NCBI GenBank assembly: GCA_928212115.1
Contig: CAKMRJ010003334.1
Location: 39,345,616 to 39,409,615 of the forward strand
Length of the DNA stretch: 64,000 nucleotides
DNA from: Lactuca virosa
Lineage: Eukaryota > Streptophyta > Magnoliopsida > Asterales > Asteraceae
Direction of reading: 5' to 3'
The first letter of the stretch is position 1. Each line of letters opens with the position of its first letter. The notes under the pieces were generated by a model. It did no database searches. It had not been told where the DNA came from and saw nothing but the letters and a program-made list of their open reading frames with translations. A program made the position numbers and the translations under genes. Below are positions 34,004 to 45,210 of the stretch, piece after piece.

Positions 34004-34319
34004 ATTATGTATGTTGGGTTGGGTTCATTTAGTTATGTGGTGGGTGGGCCCATTTGTATGATATGTGGTATTTTGAGGAAACTCATTAAGCTTTGTGCTT
34101 ACGGTTTATGTTGAAAATGTTTTCGGGTACTTATGGTTTCAAAATGAAGGGTATGACTTGATCACAATGCATCCCTGGAGATTTATTTCGCATTAATTGT
34201 TTACGATTTTATTATGATGTTTTGAGAATACTTTTACTCTGATCGTCTTTGAAACAATGAATGAATGATTTTGATTTATTTAAAATAAAATTTATATTCA
34301 ATATTTTTGGGACGTTACA
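34004..34319 (+). repeat. 3' part of a Gypsy LTR
   Basis: AACTCATTAAGCTTTGTGCT followed by a GGTACTT and an ATGAAGGG segment matches the R-U5 region of the Gypsy-4 LTR (46027 onward). It ends TTTTTGGGACGTTACA, a typical LTR end. No primer binding site or internal region follows, and the upstream part of the LTR is not seen left of the CACTA element. Confidence 0.7.
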
Positions 34320-34965
34320 GATAAATACATAAATATGTTTTTAAAAGCAATTATGTAAATTGATTAAAAAACTCAACAGCTTTTTCTTAAAGGTATATTA
34401 TAATTAGATTTTAGATTTAGATTATTTTGTTTAAACTAAAAGTTCAACGTTCGAACATCCAAACCAAACTTTTTTTTTAGTTCCAATTTTTTTATTAAAA
34501 ATTAAAAGCTAAAAACTATGAAATTCTCTATTTTATAAGGTACAACCTTTTAAAATATACTTTAGAGAAGTTTCAATCCTACCGACCCTCTTTTTAACTA
34601 TTAAATTTTTATCTTTATTTGCATAATTAATATGATATAACTCAAATTGTGGTCTCAATCACAAACAAATGAGTCGAACTAAGAATGACTATGGCTATAA
34701 ATGGAATGTAAAAGAATAAAACAAGTGTCCCAAGGAAATATGCACAAGAATAGGGTTAGAGGGCATGCCATTTCCAAGTGAAATCTTCAAATCTCATGAT
34801 CCGATCGTTCGACTTCATGCTAACACCTTTCTCTCTCGTCCACATAACACATAGTTGCAGACGCTAACACCATTTTTCACTAGTAACATTACACAGACCA
34901 GACTCAAAAGACCAATCAGTAGCAATATATCTTAGTAGTAACCTGCACAACAACGAAGATTGGGT
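34320..34965 (+). promoter_or_regulatory. Upstream region of the caleosin gene
   Basis: About 650 bp between an old LTR end and the caleosin ATG, so the natural promoter is short or partly replaced by transposon DNA. A TATA-like TATAAAT stands at 34696-34702, about 265 bp before the ATG. That would imply a long leader or an unseen upstream exon. I see no clear ACGTG element. Confidence 0.35.
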
Positions 34966-36675
34966 ATGGAAGATAAGGCTGCAGATACGATGTTGACAGT
35001 AGCTGATAAGGCTCCGGTTACCTCCGAGAGAAAGATTCGGTCAGACCTCGACAACAACCTCCCTAAGCCATGTATGTATATGTGTTAATTACTGCATGTG
35101 TGAAAAAATCGATCTTGAAAATATTTTGGGATCGATGTGACTTTCTTGATGTTTTGGGTACTTTCAGACATGGCAAGAGCAGTGACTGCCCCAGATACTG
35201 ATCATCCGAATGGAACATCGGGACACAAACATAACAATATGTCTGTTCTTCAGCAACACGTAGCGTTCTTTGACCAAGATAACAACGGGATCATCTTTCC
35301 TTGGGAGACTTTTAAAGGCAAGCTTTATATATGATCTGTCCAGCTGTATATGATCACTTTACATGATCTCATAATTACCACGAGTGTTTATATTTATACA
35401 GGGTGTCGAGACCTTGGATTCAATGCGTTCGCTTCATTTTTATTCATGGTATTAATCCATATGGCTCTGAGTTACGTCACTTTGCCTGTAAGTTGCTAAT
35501 CATAAAATAGGTGCTATTTGACCTTTTTGTGTCAATTTCTTTACTTTTCGTGTTCACTTTTGACGTAGACTATATGATAAAATGATCCCAATAACTTATT
35601 ATAGGTGGAAAATGATATGATATGATGTTCCATTTCAGTATGAGAAAAGTTCAAAACTCTGACAAAATTGACTACAGTTCTAAAAATGGGAACGAGCTCT
35701 TTTGACCTTAAAAATGTCTAACTTTCTGTTTCAGTATTGAGTACTGTATATACTTACAAGACCCTTAAATTGATCACCCATTAATCCACCACTAATCGAA
35801 CCTTGTGGCCTAAAATTGTACTTTTTGGATGAGCATTTTCTGATATCAAACTATTAATTTCTTGACAAGAACAACTGAACAAGTAGGTCACATGAACATA
35901 TATGGTGATTAGTTTTAAGCGACGATTTTGCATTGCTGTGTTCTAATTGGATTAATTGTGTACATGTGGATGTTGTGGTAGACTTGGTTGCCATCACCTT
36001 TCTTCCCCATTTACATAGAAAACATACACAGGGCGAAGCATGGAAGTGATTCCGCGACTTACGACACAGAAGGAAGGTTAGGAATTTAAGTTCGTCTTAA
36101 TTGGTCTTGGTAGGCATGCTAATTAAAGTAAAATAAACGACTTAATTAATTAATTTTGTTTTTGATTATTGCTGTGGCATGCATGGTGAATGTCCTTGCA
36201 TGCATACAGGTTTATTCCAGCCAATCTTGAGAACATTTTCAGCAAATACGCTCGGACAGTTCCTAATAAACTCACATTCAAGGAGCTTTGGCATATGACT
36301 GATGCCACTCGCAACGCCTTTGATTTCTTTGGCTGGTAATTTTTAGTGATCACTAAATTAACAAACTTTTGGGGTTATTTTCAATAGCGATAAAGAGGAG
36401 GGCAAAAACGAAACATTATTTGAGAGTAGCTTTGTGACTTTGTCCTTAATTATATGTGGAAGATCTATTAGTAGTAAGTAGTAACCACATGCATGTTTTG
36501 TAATTAACGATGTATATATAGGACTGCAAGCAAGTTGGAATGGGGAGCTCTTTATGTGCTTGCAAAGGACTCAGATGGCTTCCTATCAAAAGATTCAGTA
36601 AGACGTTGCTTCGATGGAAGTTTGTTCGAGCATTGTGCCAAGAAGCAAAAGGGCGATCCAAGTAAGATGGGATGA
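34966..36675 (+). CDS. Caleosin / peroxygenase, 238 aa, six exons
   Basis: Exons are 34966-35071, 35168-35317, 35402-35487, 35982-36076, 36210-36335 and 36522-36675. They join in phase to 717 nt including the stop. Residues 71-82 form a canonical EF-hand loop (DQDNNGIIFPWE). His66 and His134 are candidates for the two haem-ligand histidines of the family. A hydrophobic segment (about 96-113) leads into the proline knot (P114, then LPSPFFP at 117-123) that anchors caleosins in lipid bodies. The length fits the family (about 230-245). The enzyme is a Ca-binding haem peroxygenase acting on fatty-acid hydroperoxides at oil bodies or the ER. Intron 2 uses a GC donor (AAAG|GCAAGC), the other four GT. 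No lesion is seen, so the gene looks intact. Confidence 0.95.
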
Positions 36676-37136
36676 TCGTTATATATGTGTATGGGCAACG
36701 ACGTAGCGAACTATGTTACTAACTTTTGTATTCGCAAGATACTCATAGTTCCTTTGGACATTAGATTAATTAGATGTTATTTTAATAGGTTTATGGGTTA
36801 ATTAATGACATTTTGAGCCATGAGCAATGGAAAATCGTTTTTTTTTTTTTGTCGTCGTCTAATTTAAAAGGGTCTAACACTATTCGATTGGTTCGAGGTC
36901 GATTGTTGCTAACAATTTAAAAAAAAAAAAAAAACTGATTACGTACACTATCAAAATTTTAATAAATATCAAGTAAGTTGGTTAATTAATGCACAAACAA
37001 GACAAACAAATTTAATACGGCCGCAAACGTAGAACATCAAGAATTTATTAAAACGTCGACATAAAAAAAATCCTGGCTAGGGACAACTTTAGACATATAT
37101 GATGGCGATTGAAATTAAATATTACAATTGTCAAGT
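36676..37136. other. 3' flank of the caleosin gene
   Basis: AT-rich, presumably 3' untranslated region at the start. It has T-rich and A-rich homopolymers near 36839-36850 and 36919-36934. No other feature is supported. Confidence 0.5.
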
Positions 37137-37145
37137 GTTACAATC

Positions 37146-38651
37146 GACAAAATTGCAAAAATGGTCCTTGTGGTTGGCAAAAATATGTGATTTTGGTCCA
37201 AAAATGTTTGGTGGTACACCAGTGGTCCAATTTTGGATCTTTTTAGTGATTTTGGTCCCTATATAATTAAAAAGACAATTATGCCCTTGTAATTATATTT
37301 TTCATTTTTTATATTTATATTAATGGTTTTAGTTAATTGAAAATAATAAAGGGCCCACCAACCCTACACCTCTTCTTCTCCGGTTCTCCCCATCTCTCTG
37401 ATGTTATCCCTCCTAACACCATCGTCACTTCATCTCCTTTTGGCTATGGCTCCCCCCCAGTTCGTAACATCTTGCATACACTTTATCGTTCGCACCAACC
37501 ACTAAAAGCAGAGCTTTAGTCGTCGCCAGTGCATCCTGTCTGGACATCACCGGAAAAATCCCTAGAATCACAGTCCAAACCCTAGTTTCTAGAATTTATG
37601 TAAAATTTTGAATCCATAAACACCAGTAACACATTTACCCTCGTCTATTCAAGCTATTATGGCTTCTCCATGTCCTGATTTGTAATTAGCTCGAGTGAGT
37701 TTAAAACATTACCAAATGGAGAACACCAACCTGCAACAATGGTGATTTTGTTGAAACTTGCAGATGAGACAAGACATATGGTTGGTGCCTTTGATTCTCG
37801 ATTACCATGAATTTGTGAACTATGTGTGGGTCGATTATTTCTTTTCTCAATACAAAATGCTCGATGCTTACTGCTAATGATTTCTTTTCTAATTTTTAGG
37901 TGGGTTTTGTTAAGGTTGGCAAGTGTCGATAGTGTGTGTGTTGAGTCTAAACCTACAACTAGAGACACTTGATATCGATTTCTGAAATTGTCTGTGTCGT
38001 ATGATAAACAAGCACCGACGACATTGATGAACAAGAATAACAGGGTGGTCATGAACAAATAGGGGTGGAGATGGTAGGATGGACTAGCGGTGGTGGCTAG
38101 GGGAATTAAAGGGGTGAGGTCTGTGGAAGAAGGGCTCAATTCAAAAAAGAAGTAAAAAAGGGGCGATAGATCCCCATTGCAGACTTGCTGTTATTTCCTT
38201 TGGAAATCTGCAACTCGAGAAAAAATGGAAGAAGATGAGATAAATTTTTTATCTTGACCTAAAGTTTTCCTCGTTTATATTTCTTTTAATTAACATTTGC
38301 ATGGAGCGAATGAGAAGAAGGAAGTGTGGGATAATTTGAGTGTGTATTTTTTGAGTGTATATGTGTGTGCTTGTGTTTTCTTAATTTTGGAAGAGAGAGA
38401 GAGTGCGTATGGTTTGTTTATTTTGTTTTTGTTTTTTATTTTATCATAAGAATAAAAAAAATAAATAAAAAAAACTAAAATATAATTATTTAAGGGGCAT
38501 ATTAGTCATTTTAGATGGGATGTGGACCAAAAACACAAGAATATACAACCATAAAGACCAAAATCACACAAGATATCTTAAATTGGACCAGTGTGCACCA
38601 ACATTTCATTTTGAACTAAAACTTGCCTAACACCCTTTTTGCAATTTTGTC
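37146..38651. mobile_element. Mutator-like element (non-autonomous), 1,506 bp
   Basis: The 9-bp direct repeat GTTACAATC flanks the element exactly (37137-37145 and 38652-38660), the hallmark length for Mutator-like elements. The ends are inverted repeats starting GACAAAATTGCAAAAA. Weaker inverted similarity extends about 100 bp (a GTGATTTTGGTCC segment and a CACTGGTCCAA segment on both sides). No transposase is present. The interior has a 160-codon minus-strand ORF (37657-38139) of unknown origin, which could be chance or a captured host fragment. Confidence 0.9.
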
Positions 38652-38855
38652 GTTACAATCATTCAATCCTTCCCTTATTTCTATTTCAGTAGGCCATGTT
38701 TCATGATTTCATTACGACGTGCATTGGTAATAAAAGCGTCAAAATATATGTAAACAAATACAAACAAAATTACTTTTAGTCATGAGATTCGTTTAACACT
38801 ACAACTAAATACAAAAAACATGGCAATTTACTGCAACTATGCAAACCTCCTCGTC

Positions 38856-39829
38856 TCACACCACTTTCTCGTTCAGATTAGCAGCAGCTGCAATGGCAGC
38901 AGCTACTCCGGCGGGATGCGCTGTTAAATTAGGGTTGTTCCTCCTCTCTGCACTCAACACACCCTCGGCATCTTCCCTCGTAGCCACTTTATCCGCCGGT
39001 AGCTTCACCGTTGCATCCTGTTTAAGTATAGTTTCCCGACGTAATAATTAAATATATAAATAGATGACGAATCAAAAACAAGATTAATTAATTTCTTATT
39101 TCCTGTGCAAGAATACTTACTGTAAGAACTTCGCTAAGTCTGACTTTATCTTCTTCGCGAGTTGATGCGTTCAAAGTGGCAGCTGATTGAGCTTGAGCTG
39201 CAAGTCCGCCGGGGATCACCAGGTTGCTGCCAGTAGCCCTCACTTCCGCCGCTTGAATTGCCGCAGCATCACTCCGCTCCACCGGTTTGTTCCCGGTTGT
39301 CCTTGATGCAGCTTCAAGTGCTTCTCCGATCGTAATAAAACCTTGCTGATGCAAATCTCCAACCCCACCTTCCTGCTGGAGTATCGGTGTAGCCTCCACA
39401 TACCGCCGCACCACCTGCCGGAAAATTGACAAACGGACTCATAAGTTAACAACGACGTCAGATATAATAATATTTTCAATCAAGTGAGATCTAGACCTCT
39501 CCCGCAATTGTTTCAGTGACAACACGGGCACCGGGAACGTCGGTGGCTGTAACAGCAACTCCTTGATCACCGGTGACGGTGAGATCATCATGACTGACCA
39601 ACCCTGCTCTCTCGTTGATTGTAGCCGCAGCCTGCATGGCGGCGGCGGTTCCACCCTTCTGGGTTTGTCCAAACACCGTCGTCTCAGCTGCTTGCATCAT
39701 GCCGGCATCTTGTGGCGCCACCGGTTTGTCAGCTAGTTTGCCGGAAACTTGAAATACATCCCCATATTTTATTGGTTCTTTTTGCTGCGTTTGCACTTCC
39801 TGATGTCGTTCTGGTTGATCCTGACTCAT
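38856..39829 (-). CDS. LEA D-34 / seed maturation protein (SMP domains), 262 aa
   Basis: Exons are 39497-39829, 39121-39414 and 38856-39017 on the minus strand; all junctions are GT-AG and phase 0, giving 789 nt with the stop. The only in-frame ATG at the 5' end (39827-39829, MSQDQPERHQ) matches the usual family start. Three SMP-type repeats are visible: KYGDVFQVSGKLADKPVAPQ to AAAMQAAATINE; FITIGEALEAA to GGLAAQAQSAATLN; and KVATREDAEGVLSAE to GVAAAIAAAANLNEKVV. The protein is Ala/Gln/Thr-rich, soluble and without a signal peptide, as expected of LEA proteins that accumulate in maturing seeds under abscisic acid. It is convergent with the caleosin gene, with a Mutator-like element between. 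No lesion is seen. Confidence 0.95.
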
Positions 39830-39885
39830 CTTCGCGGTTACCAATCTGTGTCTTTGAGTTGCTCCACCACTGTTGGTCGCCGGTG

Positions 39886-39891
39886 TTTATA
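39886..39891 (-). promoter_or_regulatory. TATA box of the LEA gene
   Basis: The minus strand reads CCATATAAACACC, with TATAAA 57-62 bp upstream of the ATG, a good position for a short leader. Confidence 0.7.
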
Positions 39892-39938
39892 TGGCGTCAA
39901 CAGGGTCTTCAATAGACGCGTATAAAGTGGACCAGGAC

Positions 39939-39946
39939 ACACGTGT
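39939..39946 (-). promoter_or_regulatory. ABRE/G-box of the LEA gene
   Basis: ACACGTGT is followed on the minus strand by CC, giving ACGTGTCC. This fits the ABRE consensus ACGTGKC bound by ABI5/AREB-type bZIP factors. It stands about 110 bp upstream of the ATG and 50 bp upstream of the TATA box. Function is inferred from motif and gene family. Confidence 0.75.
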
Positions 39947-39949
39947 TGT

Positions 39950-40744
39950 ACGAACAAGGTGAGCGTGGCAGCTCGATAAACAAGGGTGCACCAAACGCAA
40001 ATACTCATTTGTTTTTAACACAGGTGGCATTTTAAAGGGGGGTTCGAGACAAATAAAAAAAAACTTATATTTTTATTATTTTACTAGGCGAATACCCGCA
40101 CGTTGCGCAAGAATAGAATTATATAGTTAAAATAATAATTTTTACCAAGTTATTATTTAATATTTCTACTGTGAAACAATATGTTCGTAGTAAAGCAAAC
40201 ATATAGTTAACATATTAGTTTTATTAAACATTATAGTTTAATTTTTAAGTCATTGTGATATACACAACTATTTGATCATTTTATAAACCGTTTATAATTG
40301 TGCAAATTATATATCAAATGAATGATAATATAACGGATAACAAAACGTATAAACAAAAATATGAACTGCAACTTTTAGTAACATAAAAATAGAAAAACAT
40401 CTATTATAAAATTTGTATTAAAAAAGATATATATACAACGAATAATAAAAAATATGAAAAATAAACACTATAACTTTTAATAACATAAAAACACTAAAAC
40501 ATCTATAATAATATTTATATTAACTCTTCATATTTAAATGACAAATCTCTTCAAATACATTAATGTTTTTAATGAGCAAAATTTTACAACCTTATAAAAG
40601 AAAAGAAAATAAAAAGTTATTAGTGATTATTAATTAATAATCATAAGTTAAAAACTCTTGAGTTGTAATTAATAAATATACATAAATTAGAAAACTCTTG
40701 AGTTGTAGTGTGAGTTTCAAATGAATGCGGTATTTGGAAATGTG

Positions 40745-40775
<31 letters not shown>

Positions 40776-40891
40776 ATTCGTCTAAATAATTGGTTTTGAT
40801 GCTTCATTTTAATCCCTTCAATTATTAAACATAAAAATATTTAATTATTAATTTATAACATACATAGGTGCATATATATGTTAAACAAATC

Positions 40892-40954
<63 letters not shown>

Positions 40955-42080
40955 GTAAATGTCATATGTAATTTTTGTCGTAGTAATATGGATAAATTAC
41001 TTTCATATGAAGAACATATCATGATAAGTCTATCATAATTACATATCAAATGTTAAAAATTATGTTATCTTTTAAATATTGTCTTTTAAATATGTTGTGT
41101 AGGATAACCCAACAAAAAAATAATAGAAAATAAACATAATCAAAATAGAAAAACTACAATCAAATAAATAAGAGCATTGGGTGGTTGAATATATAAATAA
41201 AGATGTTACATAAACATACATTTAAATCAAAAGAAAAAACTAACATTCGTCAACTTTGCTCAAACAAAAAAAACTATATCCGTTTTCTGAATCTTTTTTC
41301 TTCATTTAACACCATTCAACCATAGAAACTTATGACAATTCTTCACTAACCTGCAATCAAAATATTTTTCTTGAAAAAGAAGAATCAGAAAGATATTCCA
41401 AGCAAAACATTGATGTTTGGAGAGTCACATTCAAGATTGAGTAATACACACAAATCACATATAACGATTAAATGAGAAACTGAATATAAAGAAAGAATAG
41501 AAAAGCTTCATTTGTTTTGGTTGAAAGATATTCCAAGCAAAACATTGATGTTATGACATCCTTCTTACATGTAAGATTTTATATAACACAAAAGACACAA
41601 AAGATTGGCCTTTTTATAGTAAACTTTTCACTAAATGCTAATTAAACATAATATAAGTTATAAAACTTTTGAGTGTTAAATCATAATTAAGAAAATTTTT
41701 GAGTTGCATTAGTTAAAAAAGGGGATTTCAAATGAATGTGGTTTGAGGAAGTTAAAAAATGGGGGTTTCAAATGCATGAGATTCAAGAAAAAATGTTAGC
41801 TTTATAAGTATGTATGATTATTAAACAATGGTGACACCAAACTCAAACATTCTGTTTGATAATCTAATTCGGTTTGAATATCTGTCGACCGAAACTCAAG
41901 TTGAAATAATTTACAAGAAAAATCCAAGGGACAATTGTGATTTTGTAGACCAAAATAATCTAAATTCAAAAAATGGTAATGATAAATATAACTATCAATC
42001 GATACAAAAGTAACTATTATATTTTCATATTTGAGGAGTGGCTTACTCGTGAAACACTTCGAGGATATGGATGATCTCTT
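39950..42080. other. AT-rich intergenic DNA
   Basis: No gene is supported. Microsatellites occur at 40746-40775 (ATT) and 40894-40952 (AT). A phrase near 40081-40110 (GCGAATACCCGCACGTTGCG) looks like the edge of a dispersed plant repeat, but I find no partner end. Confidence 0.6.
40894..40952. repeat. (AT)n microsatellite
   Basis: A nearly uninterrupted AT run of about 58 bp. Confidence 0.95.
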
Positions 42081-42369
42081 GGGTGTTTGGGATCTGATTT
42101 TTGATTTTTCTAAAAAGTTAAAAAATTTTAATAGATAAATTTTAAAATTAACTTTTTGGCAAAAAGGAGTTGATGGTTTTTCAAAAGACAATAAATCATG
42201 ACTTTTTATGACTTTTGCCTTCTTACAAGGTAATTTGCCTTCAAAAGTCAAAATATTTGGCAAAACACTTTTTCAAACTGGCTTTTGACTTTTACCACCT
42301 TAAAAGTTAAAATCAAAAAATTCTTTTACAAAAAGAACTTTTCACCTTGAGAAGCAATCCCAAACACCC
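42081..42369. mobile_element. Small MITE (289 bp)
   Basis: The ends are inverted GGGTGTTTGGGAT (42081-42093) and ATCCCAAACACCC (42357-42369). The pentamer CTCTT stands directly outside both (42076-42080 and 42370-42374). The interior is AT-rich with inverted similarity (AAAAGTCAAAA-type segments). Superfamily unclear. Confidence 0.75.
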
Positions 42370-42528
42370 CTCTTGTATGTCCGGCTTCTAATTCTGTTGG
42401 CCGTTTGTTTCTATGGCAATGAAGATTTGTTTGCATGACTGCAGGTCATGAGGCATAATCTCATATTTATACGAGCGATTAATCGTATATACGTAAGGTG
42501 ACCTGATCACCCTTGTTAGGGAGACTCG

Positions 42529-42711
42529 CACTACAAGAAACACGAGCATTAGCGGCGACATGCATCACCACTAAAGGTCTGGTATGTCGCCGCTAAAGCG
42601 ACTTGTCGCTGCTAAAAGGTTGTGGTCGTTGCCTCGCTACAAATGTTACATATGTCGCCGTTATTGTTCTTCGTCACCACCAATACCCTGTCGCCGCTAA
42701 ATAATACACTT

Positions 42712-42792
<81 letters not shown>

Positions 42793-43578
42793 TACACATA
42801 CATATACAAAATATACATTCCACATACAAAATTAAAAATAAAAAGGCGATGAAGAACATGTGGAGGTGTAACTCAACGGAGAAGATGGTTGTTCCAAATT
42901 TCGAGATTTTCCGGTAGGGAACTCCAAATCCTAACAGTGGAGCTGGAAATTTCGACAAAAGTCGAGTTTTCAGTGGGGGGAAAAGAAAAGCATAAAAACA
43001 TAAAAGAAAGAATAAGAAAACTCACATGCAGAAGTTTAGGGATGTCGCTGGTGATGAAAGGTTGTCGATTGGAAGGTCGTCGGTGATGGGGAGGTCGCCG
43101 ATTGGGGCTTTGGCGGTAAAATTCTGACTCAATCGACAAGCTGAAGGGGGAAACAACAAAATCAACGGTAAAATTATGTGGAGTGAAATTTACTGTAGAG
43201 ATGAGGAACACACAGGAAAAAAAAGCGAAATGGGGTATATTCGTGAAGACCTTTAGCGGCGACGCAAGCGTATTAGAAGGGGTATATTAGCAACGACGAG
43301 GAAACTAATTGCGGCAACACGTGCCAGAAGGAGGTTTTGGCTCCATTTGTTTAGACTATTAGCGGCGACACTGTCGCCGCTATTGCTGTCGTTGTTATTG
43401 GTGTTGTACACAACGTGGTCAAAGCCGTTGGATTTGCAACAAAATCGACGGATAGGGTGTAATCTTAGGTTTTCACACGGGTCATGGGTGAAGACTATTA
43501 GCGGCGACATCCAACGAGATTGATGGTTCTCGCCATTAATAGTGGTTGTCACCGCTAATAATGGTTATTCTTGTAGTG
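42529..43578. mobile_element. Non-autonomous CACTA derivative (1,050 bp)
   Basis: It begins CACTACAAGAAACACGAGCA and ends with the inverted form CTTGTAGTG. Subterminal copies of TTAGCGGCGACA and GTCGCCGCTAA match those of the 8-kb element, including diverged GTCGTTGTTATT forms. There is no transposase. The interior contains a (CA)n(TA)n microsatellite (42714-42790) and a non-TE-like middle (about 42850-43200). Flanking triplets TCG and CGT do not match, so the target duplication is not preserved. Confidence 0.9.
42714..42790. repeat. (CA)n(TA)n microsatellite
   Basis: A compound dinucleotide run inside the non-autonomous CACTA element. Confidence 0.95.
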
Positions 43579-43904
43579 CGTCTTTCCAAAAAAATTACCA
43601 AATAATTCTAAATTAATATATGTTTAGTTTATACTTTATATGTCCAACATTTCCTTTAAGCTAGATTCGATGCACTTTTAATTTTGTCTTCAAACGTTTA
43701 TGAATTTTTCAGCATTTTTACATGTTTAATTCAATTTAGTTGCATATTACGGGCTACCATGTTCATTCATCAGCCTCTCCATAATATAATCAAGACTATA
43801 GTCAGGGAACGGATGAATATTCTTTGTATCAAACAACGTAGGATAAGAGAGGAAACAGTACAACTGGTCTGTATTTAACTTATTTATTTATTTATTTTGA
43901 AAGG
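43579..43904. other. Non-coding stretch
   Basis: No gene or repeat end recognised between the CACTA derivative and the Gypsy-4 LTR. Confidence 0.5.
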
Positions 43905-44189
43905 GTAACTCGACGAGTTGGTGGCCCTAACTCGTCGAGTAGAAGGCAGAATACGCGCGGGGTTTAAGCTATCTACTCGACGAGTCAAGAGCCCTCGACT
44001 CGGCGAGTAGATCGGCCAGAGTGAAACCCTAATTTCGAGGTTTTGCACCCTGTTTAAGCTCCTTAACCCCCACCCCTTGGCCTCATTTCTAGCCTCCTTG
44101 TCCCAAACCCTAATCCACGAAACCCTAGAGCTTTATTTGAGAGTGTGAGTCATTTTGAGTGATATTGGTGTACTTTTGAAGCTTGTGGA

Positions 44190-44311
44190 AGAAGAAGAAG
44201 ATAGAGGGCTCAAGAGGGAAAGAGTAGATCCAGAAACTACACTCCAGAAACTACATCGGGCTCAAGAAGAAGAAGATAGAGGGCTCAAGAGGGAAAGAGT
44301 AGATCCAAAAA
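44190..44311. repeat. 75-bp partial tandem duplication
   Basis: AGATAGAGGGCTCAAGAGGG and flanking bases occur at about 44199 and 44274 (period 75). The second copy directly precedes the hAT-like block. Confidence 0.85.
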
Positions 44312-45210
44312 AACCCGAACCCGATTAACCCGACTCAACCCGAACCCGAATAAGGTACATAGGGTCGGGTTTAATAGGGTCAAAATTTTAAATCGGGTTA
44401 TTCGGGTTAACCCGACATACCCGAATTGCATTTAGGGTCGGGTTTAGGGTTGATTTTTTTATAAAAAATCGGGTTGCGAGTTAACTCGATTAACCCGAAT
44501 AAGGTGCATACCATAACTTTTTTAAGTATTGTATCCTCCACATGTGAAGTACAAACACATGTTCTTTGAAATAAGAAAATTATTATGCATATATATTTGG
44601 CTTAATTTACATTTACTAATCTTACGTCATGTTTTCTAGAAGGATACATATTGGGTCTTTTCATATTAAGGTGTATTAAAATTTAAATTACATTGGTTTA
44701 ATAAAATAAACATAAATAAGGAATTAATTGATTGTTATACTAAATAACTCATTCTTTCATACATTGTACTGTACAAGTTAATCTAAATTGTGAGAGAATT
44801 AGGTATAAATAAAACAACGATTGTTTTTTTTTCTTTTCACGTCACAGAGTTCATAAAGCTTACAAAAATTCTTTATATGTAAGTTACAGCAACTTTATGA
44901 ATCCAGTTTTTAAATTCATTCCATGTACAGTCTCCACAAAAGATTTTTCTTTTTAAAACGTTACATTTTAGGTCCTTATACTTGTAAGTTATTTGCAAAA
45001 ATAAATAAATATTATTTTATTTCTATTTTAACCCGATTAACCCGACTAACCCAACCCGGTTAACCCGAAACCCGACTAACCCTAACCCGACTAACCCGAA
45101 CCTTAATAGGGTCGGGTTTAGGGTCAATTTTTTTAAAGAAAAAACCCGATTAACCCGACCCTTTTAACCCGAAACCCGATCGGGTTAACCCGATTAACAG
45201 CCCTAGGTAA
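44311..45210. mobile_element. hAT-like block with AACCCGA subterminal arrays
   Basis: Both sides are dense in AACCCGA / TCGGGTT motifs in both orientations, as in subterminal regions of Ac-type hAT elements. The right edge, read on the minus strand, is TAGGGCTGTTAATCGGGTTA, which fits an Ac-type terminal sequence. The left edge lacks a matching terminal repeat (it starts AAAACCCGAACCCG), so the left tip was lost or the copy is incomplete. No transposase and no clear 8-bp target duplication. Confidence 0.6.

Noticed and set aside
33866..34114. ORF crossing the right end of the CACTA element
   Set aside because: It reads through subterminal repeats, the terminal repeat and an LTR remnant; no single origin.
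37657..38139. 160-codon ORF inside the Mutator-like element as a host gene
   Set aside because: No recognisable domain or homologue from memory; kept only as a possible captured fragment.
39842..39844. Upstream start for the LEA protein
   Set aside because: The codon is TTG, not ATG; the first ATG in frame is at 39827-39829 and matches the family start.
40081..40130. Possible edge of a Helitron or other repeat (CCCGCACGTTGCG)
   Set aside because: No matching other end, no hairpin plus CTRR terminus found; too little to call.
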